Assembly (NCBI GenBank): GCA_963847945.1
Contig: CAWKBX010000010.1
Coordinates: forward strand, 115,967 to 179,966
DNA from: JANMJD01 sp963847945
GTDB lineage: Bacteria > Actinomycetota > Acidimicrobiia > Acidimicrobiales > Ilumatobacteraceae
DNA: 64,000 bases
Reading direction: 5' to 3'
Position numbers and translations under genes: made by a program. The notes beneath the pieces were generated by a model. It was not told the origin of the DNA. It did no database searches and saw only the letters and a list, made by a program, of their open reading frames with translations. This document shows positions 58,926 through 64,000 of the stretch, in pieces (position 1 is the first letter of the stretch; each line of letters starts with the position of its first letter).

Positions 58926-60268
58926 GGTCCGCCTCCCGGCGGGCACCATCATGCCCGGCAGGCCGTCGGCGGGATCGGTGGCGACGCGTCGCCGCGGCCG
59001 GCGCGGCGCTTCGGCGGCCAGCGGTCGGCGCTCGGCGGCGTCGGCCGGCGGCGGCGGCGCAGGCGCGCCGGCGCACCGGCGGCGGCTGCGGCGGAACGTA
59101 GTCCGGCCGCATCCAGTCCTCGCTGTAGGTGATCTCGTTCGGCCGCGCCTACGCACCGACGAACGAGGTTCTCGCCGAGCGGCGGGAAGTTGTACTGGCG
59201 GTTCTTGATGATCGGCGCCAGGTACTGCACGCACAGCTTCGCCGACTGCTCGGCGCCCAGCCGCGACGCGGCCTGGATCGCGCCGCAGAGGAACGGAGAT
59301 CGGGTTGGCGAAGTTGTTGACCGCCAGCACGCCGCTGACCGCGCCCTGGGCCGGCTGGTAGATGTTCATGAAGTTCTGCAGCGTGTTCGGCGCGACGTGC
59401 AGGATCTGCTTGACGTCGTCGAGGCTGTCGTTCAGCGCCTGTGGTGACCGCGGCCAGCTTGTCCGACGTGGTGCCCAGCGCTTCGCGGTTGTCGGCGACG
59501 AAGCTCTGCACGTCGCCGACGCGCGCGTTGAGGTCGCCGACCGCGTTGGCGACCTCGTTCGGGTCGTCGGCCAGCAGCGGTCACCGACGCCAGGTTCTGG
59601 TTGAGCTGGCGCATCAGGTCGCTGCTGTCCTGCAGCGCCGACACCAGGATCGACAGGTTCTTGACGGTGCTGAAGATGTCGGTGCTGTGGTCGCCGAGCG
59701 CCGAAAACGCCTGCGACAGTTTGATGATGGTGTCGCGGATGTTGGCGCCCTGGCCGCGCAGGTTGTCGGCGGTGGTGTTGATGACCGCGCCCAACGTGCT
59801 CACCCCGCCGGGCTCGGTGGGCTGCAGCGTGTCGGTGAGCTTCTCCAGCTGCTGGCGGAAGTCGTCCCACTCGACCGGAACCGCGGTGCGCTCCTGCGGG
59901 ATCACCGCGTTGTCGCGCATCACCGGCCCGCCGGTGTAGGCGGGCGTGAGCTGGATGGCGCGCGCCGTCACCAGCGTCGGCGACAGGATCGCCGCCTTGG
60001 CGTCGGCGGGCACCTTGTACTTGCTGTCGACCAGAACGAGATCTTGACCCGCTCGGGCTGCGGTTCGATCTTGTCGATCTTGCCGACCGGCACACCGAGG
60101 ATGCGCACCTCGTCGCCGGCGAAGATGCCGTTGCTGTTGTCGAAGTAGGCGACGACGTTCGTGCGGTTGACGGTGTCTGCTGGTGCGCAGCAGCACGGCC
60201 ACCCCGGCGACCAGCGAGCAGCGACCAGCGCCGACGGCCAGACCCGGCTTCTGGCGCTTGCGGTTCAC
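58922..60268 (-). CDS. mceD: MceD, multiply frameshifted
   Basis: VNRKRQKPGLAVGAG at GTG 60268; ILSPTLVTARAIQLTPAYTG, VIPQERTAVPVEWDDFRQQL, EKLTDTLQPTEPGGVSTLGA, INTTADNLRGQGANIRDTII, LAPIIKNRQYNFPPLGEN, and a Pro/Ala-rich C-terminus ending GLPGMMVPAGGGP once an indel is removed. Typical MceD. Substrate-channel subunit of an MCE lipid transporter. Confidence 0.75.
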
Positions 60269-61639
60269 TGGCCGCACCTCCCCTGGCGGGCGCCGGCGCT
60301 TCGCCCGGCGCCGGCACGTACACCGGGGCTCGGTGTCGGGCGCGGTGTGGACGCCAGCCCCGGGCGGCGCCACGGCGGGCGGTCCCGGCGGCGGTCCGCC
60401 GGGCGGCGGCGCGGGCAGCGGCTCGCGGTAGGGATAGCAGCCGGTGGGGCCGGGCAGCGGCAAGCCGGGCGGACCGCACCCCTGATCGCCGGGGTTGCCG
60501 GTGATCGCGTCGGGCAGGGTCAGATGCGGCTCGCCGCCCTGGCCGGTGCGCGGGATACGGGCACCGGCAGCGCCGGCGTGCCCGGCTGGCCGATCTGCGG
60601 GTCGATGCGCTGCGACGGCGAGCAGCACGTTGGGGTCGAGCCCGAGGTCGGAGAACGCGGCGTCGATGAACGGCTGCAGGAACTGGCCGGGCAGCAGGTT
60701 GGCGAGGTAGGCCTTGAAGAACGGGCCCGACGCCACCGACTCGCCCAGCGACATCGCGTAGTGCGTCGAGCAGCTTGATCGACTTCTGCAGGCGCTCCTT
60801 GCGGTTGTCGAGGATCGTCAGCACGCCGTTGAGCTTGTCCAGCGCCGGCTTCAATTGTGTCGCGGTTCTCGGCGATGAAGCCCTGGAGCTGCTGGCTGAC
60901 GCGCGGAGATGTTGCCCGAGATCTGGTCGAGCGCGGCGCTTTGGCTCTGCAGCTCGGCCAGCAGCGCGTTGGTGTTGGCGACCAGGCTGACGATCTGGTC
61001 GCTGCGCTCGGCCAGCACCGCGGTGGCCTTGTTGGCGTTGGTCGAGCAGCTCGCGCAGCTGCGCGTCGCGTTCGTTGAGGGTCTCCGAGAACCGCGCCAC
61101 GCCCTCGACCGCGATCTTCAGCTCGCGGCGGGGTGTCGGAGAACGTTTCCGCCAGACGTCGCAGCGAGTCCGACAGCTGGTCGGTGTTCAGCCCGCTGAT
61201 CGTGGTGGCCAGATCGCCCAGCGCGTCGGGCAGCTGGTAGGGCGACGTGGTCCGGTCGAGCGGGATGGTGCCCGTCCAGCTGGCCGTCGCCGCGCGGGGT
61301 GACCTCGAGGATCTTGGTGCCCAGCAGGCTCTTGGTCTTGATCGCCGCCTCGGTGCGGTCGCCCAGGCGGATGTCCTTGTCGACGGTGAAGTTGACCAGC
61401 ACCCGCGGCCCGTCGAGCTCGATGCTCGATGACCTTGCCCGACCGCGAAGCCCGAGACCTGCACGGCGTCACCGGTCGTCAGGCCGCCGGCCTCGGCGAA
61501 GTAGGCGGAGTAGCTCCTTGCCCTGGTTGAAGAACGGCAGCTTGTCGTAGTTCAGCGCGCGCCAGCACGATGCCGGCGCTGACCGACGATGCCGACGAGC
61601 GCCGATGACGAACGGGTTGCGTTCAGCGAAAGATTTCAT
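60265..61639 (-). CDS. mceC: MceC, multiply frameshifted
   Basis: MKSFAERNPFVIGA at ATG 61639, ALNYDKLPFFNQGKE, VLVNFTVDKDIRLGDRTEAA, IKTKSLLGTKILEVTPRGDG (MCE motif), TIPLDRTTSPYQLPDALGDL, QLQGFIAENRDTIEAG and a long Pro/Gly-rich tail (GCGPPGLPLPGPTGCYPYRE, PPPGGPPPGPPAVAPPG). Overlaps mceD as GTGA. Confidence 0.73.
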
Positions 61640-62671
61640 CGTCGGCGCGCACCTCCCGTGGTCTGGCCGGCGACCTTGACGTACACCGGCTGGCCGCCCT
61701 TGCCGTTGAGCTTGAGCACCACGTCGCACAGGTAGAAGCTGAAGAAGTCGCCGTAGATGCCCTGGCGGTCCAGCACCTGGTAGGCGTCGGGCAGGGTGTT
61801 GAGCAGGTTGTCGAAGTAGTCGTGGTCGGCCACCACGATGCCTGCGGCGCGGTCGGTCTCGTGGACCGTCTTCTGCGAACGGCGGGCGCGCCTGCGCCAG
61901 CAGATCGGCGATCGTCGCCGGCGCGGCGTTGGTGTAGGCCAGCCCGTTGCTGATGTCCTCCTTGCGGTCGCGCCAGGCCCTGCACCAGCTCCGACAGCGC
62001 GTCGACGGCCTTGGCGAACTGGTCGCTCTGGTCGCCAAGCGACCCCAGCACGGTGTTCAGGTTGACGATCACCTCCCCGATCAGCTGATCGCGGTCGGCC
62101 AGCGTGTTGGTCAGCGCCGCGGTCTGGGCCAGAAACGAGCCGATCGTGGCGCCCTGGCCCTGAAGCGCCTGGATCAACTGGCCGGACAGCGCATTGACCT
62201 GGTCGGGGTCCAGCGCCCGGAACAGCGGCCGGAAACCGCCGATCAGCGCGTCCAGGTCCAGCGCGGGCGCGGTGCGGTCCAGCGGAATGGTGTCGCCGGG
62301 CTTGAGTCGGTCGGTGCCGCCCGGCGCCTTCCTCCAGCGCCAGGTAGCGGCCGCCGATCAGGTCGTCGTAGCGGATGACCGCCCGGCTGCCCTCGGTCAG
62401 CACCACCGAGTCGTCGGCGGTGAACTCGACCAGCGCCGTGGCGTCGCGGTTGAATCGCAGATGTTCTTGACCTTGCCGACCTCGACACCGGCGATGCGGA
62501 CGAAGTTGCCGTCCTCCAGGCCGGTCACGTTGGTGAACTCGGCGCCGTAGGTCGTCTCCTCGCTCGAACCGCAACTGCGCGAAGACCGCCAACAGCGCGA
62601 ACATGCCCAAGCAGGCAGACCGTCAGGAAGATCGCCAAGACGCCAGATGGCGCCTCCCAGGCTTGCTTCAC
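61636..62671 (-). CDS. mceB: MceB, multiply frameshifted
   Basis: GTG 62671 with CAGGAGAG upstream; ASLGGAIWRL, FLTVCLLGMFALLAVFAQLR (N-terminal helix), FTNVTGLEDGNFVRIAGVEV then GKVKNI (MCE motif), ALVEFTADDSVVLTEGSRAV, IRYDDLIGGRYLALEEGAG, TLADRDQLIGEVIVNLNTVL, SFYLCDVVLKLNGKGGQPVY, VKVAGQTTG. Overlaps mceC as ATGA. Confidence 0.75.
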
Positions 62672-63480
62672 AGCTGCTCTCCTGCTTCGGTAGTTCGTCG
62701 GTGGTCACGGCGGCGTCTGGCCGTCCTCGGCCGCGGGTTGCGCCGGCGCCCGGGTCCGGGCCGCGCGCTGGCGGCACCCCGGGCCACAGCGGCGTGCCGC
62801 CGGGCCCGTACAGCGGTGCGCCGTACGGCGGCGCCCCGGGATACGGGATCGGCCCGATCGCCGGCCCGGGAAGCACTGGCGGATGCTCGGCGGCTCCGGC
62901 ACCGCGCGGGTCACCGGAAGTAGTTGGCCCAGCAGGGATGACCGATGCCGGGGTTGGGTCGGATAGTCCAGGCCGGTGCCCCAGCCGGTGTTGGTGACGA
63001 GCTGGCGCACCGGGAAGTTCTTGCTGACATCGGGCAGCGACCCGCAGCCCGGCTTGCCGCCCGGTCCGCCTTTGGCCGCGACGATCGGCAGGTTGTCGGG
63101 ATACTGGTAGGGGTCGTGCCCGCACACGATCCCCGTCCAAGATGGTGTCCGGCCGTTGCCGCCGGGGGCTTCGTAGCCGCCGTTGTCCAGCAACCACTTG
63201 GCGCCGACGAGCAGGCAGGTGTACTCGGGGTTGTACTTCAGCAGCAAATCCGTCGTCGGTTCCAGGGTGTTGATCGCATCGAGGATTGCTGGTTGGGGGC
63301 CGATAGATCGATCCCTGACTGCCCGAAACCAATCGCGTTGAGCAGCAACGTATCCAGGTCCGCGGCGTTGTCGGTCACGGTGGTGCTCGTTGTGCTGGCC
63401 GCATCGAGAGTGGCGACGATGTCGTCAAGGTCACGGTGGTGGGCCGCCGCGACGCCCGGCGGAACCCGGAAAATAATTGC
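62668..63480 (-). CDS. mceA: MceA, C-terminal part only, frameshifted
   Basis: About 270 residues of the C-terminal part: TTVTDNAADLDTLLLNAIGF, LLKYNPEYTCLLVGAKWLLD, GHDPYQYPDNLPIVAAKGGP, GGKPGCGSLPDVSKNFPVRQ, PVTRAVPEPPSIRQCFPG, IGPIPYPGAPPYGAPLYGPG. The N-terminal membrane helix and MCE domain are absent, and no yrbE gene precedes it; a second join must lie between about 63440 and 63700. Confidence 0.72.
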
Positions 63481-63699
63481 CGACGTAGTCCCCGATATAT
63501 CCACCACCATCGTGAATAATCAACCGCACCCGAAGGCACAGTCCGCGAGCATGCGGTACCGGTTTTGACGAATGTCCCATCGAAAAAATATTTTCAAGGA
63601 CCAGGGCTAGTGCCGCGTCGGTCGACGCGAACGAGGTCATCCCAACCACAGCGATGCGTAGCCATGTTTATTGTTCCTCGGTTCATTCTGGTATTGCTG
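63481..63699. other. Unassigned stretch around the second join
   Basis: No reading frame here matches either MceA or LivH convincingly. It includes an AT-rich run (AAAAAATATTTTCAAGG near 63583-63599), unusual for the window. No adapter motif was found. Probably low-quality sequence at a chimeric join. Confidence 0.45.
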
Positions 63700-63907
63700 G
63701 ATGACATCGCGATCCAGATGGTAACGCCCCATTGCGGCGGCTGCTCCACGCGAGATAGGCGCTGAACATCGCCATCTGGCCTTGCGCCAAGAAGATATAT
63801 TGATATGATCGATAGAGACGAAGATCGTCGCAGGCGCCGAGCAGCCATTGCATAGATGGCGCCGTTGGCCAATCCCGACGCGATTTGCTGGACGAGCTGC
63901 TCCATCC
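63700..63907 (-). pseudogene. livH: 5' part of a LivH-type branched-chain amino acid permease, frameshifted
   Basis: MEQLVQQIASGLANGAIYAM at ATG 63907, then in other frames AQGQMAMFSAYLAW and WGVTIWIAM, the conserved N-terminal two helices and loop of LivH. The remainder is lost at the join. Same operon type and strand as livG/livF at 54.7-55.7 kb. The 93 bases upstream of it to the window end hold an unidentified reading frame (NDEAIRKSYRELSA). Confidence 0.6.
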
Positions 63908-64000
63908 AGCTGTAGCCGATAACTCACGATAGGACTTGCGGATGGCCTCGTCGTTCACAAGCTGCGACTTGCCAGGACATGACGACGCGTCCGGTTTCAA

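Noticed and set aside
56637..63480. mce operon as a horizontally acquired island
   Set aside because: An adapter sits at one boundary, so an assembly artefact is far more likely than transfer.

Overview
The window is high-GC DNA from an actinobacterium. Most of it (about 1 to 55,735) looks like one genome, probably class Acidimicrobiia or a close relative. The pointers are a small membrane protein with the N-terminal GWW..SDGRWYPP motif, LLM-class and PPOX-class (F420-type) oxidoreductases, a DUF3556 membrane protein, fused gamma/beta urease subunits, and dense ATGA/GTGA gene overlaps. The taxon is an inference; no rRNA or marker gene is present.

Layout. 1-1.2 kb: an ArsR/AHSA1 pair and a divergent DinB-type protein. 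1.3-6.7 kb: a nitrogen block with a ureohydrolase, an aquaporin, an MFS transporter and an atypical urease (ureAB fusion plus ureC, no accessory genes). 6.8-18.1 kb: single genes (GNAT acetyltransferase, decayed sigma factor, AlbA_2/HATPase regulator, two divergent phytanoyl-CoA dioxygenase-like genes, F420-type oxidoreductase, class IV aminotransferase, amidase, arylsulfatase, DUF4190-like protein). 18.1-27.5 kb: a complete-looking minus-strand Tad (Flp) pilus operon, cpaB-tadZ-tadA-tadB-tadC-four pseudopilins, ending in a very large LysM/BTAD regulator. 27.7-33.8 kb: oxidoreductases, DUF3500, a second ArsR/AHSA1 pair and a MetE-like protein. 33.8-49.3 kb: a long minus-strand catabolic cluster with a CUT2-type ABC importer, several dehydrogenases, E1 alpha/beta of a 2-oxoacid dehydrogenase, an M24 protein, a VOC protein and an EboE-like TIM barrel, headed by an XRE-cupin regulator. 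49.4-55.7 kb: two SDRs, a carotenoid-desaturase-like oxidoreductase, DUF3556, livF and the 3' end of livG.

After 55,735 the sequence is not natural chromosome. C/A-rich noise is followed by a near-match to the Oxford Nanopore ligation adapter (55,974-55,992), then a fragment of a BMP-family binding protein, more noise, a T10 run and a second adapter-like block (to 56,636). A mycobacterial-type mceA-F operon follows, and at the right edge the start of livH. Adapter orientation is the same at both sites, as expected if unsplit nanopore reads were joined end to end. The mce operon therefore probably does not belong inside the liv operon.

Many genes carry one-base indels, often in homopolymers. 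They are sparse in 1-35 kb, dense in 35.5-44 kb and very dense in 56.6-64 kb. Most are best read as sequencing or assembly errors, so frameshifted genes are given here as single CDS with the shift point noted; coordinates inside the dense regions are approximate.
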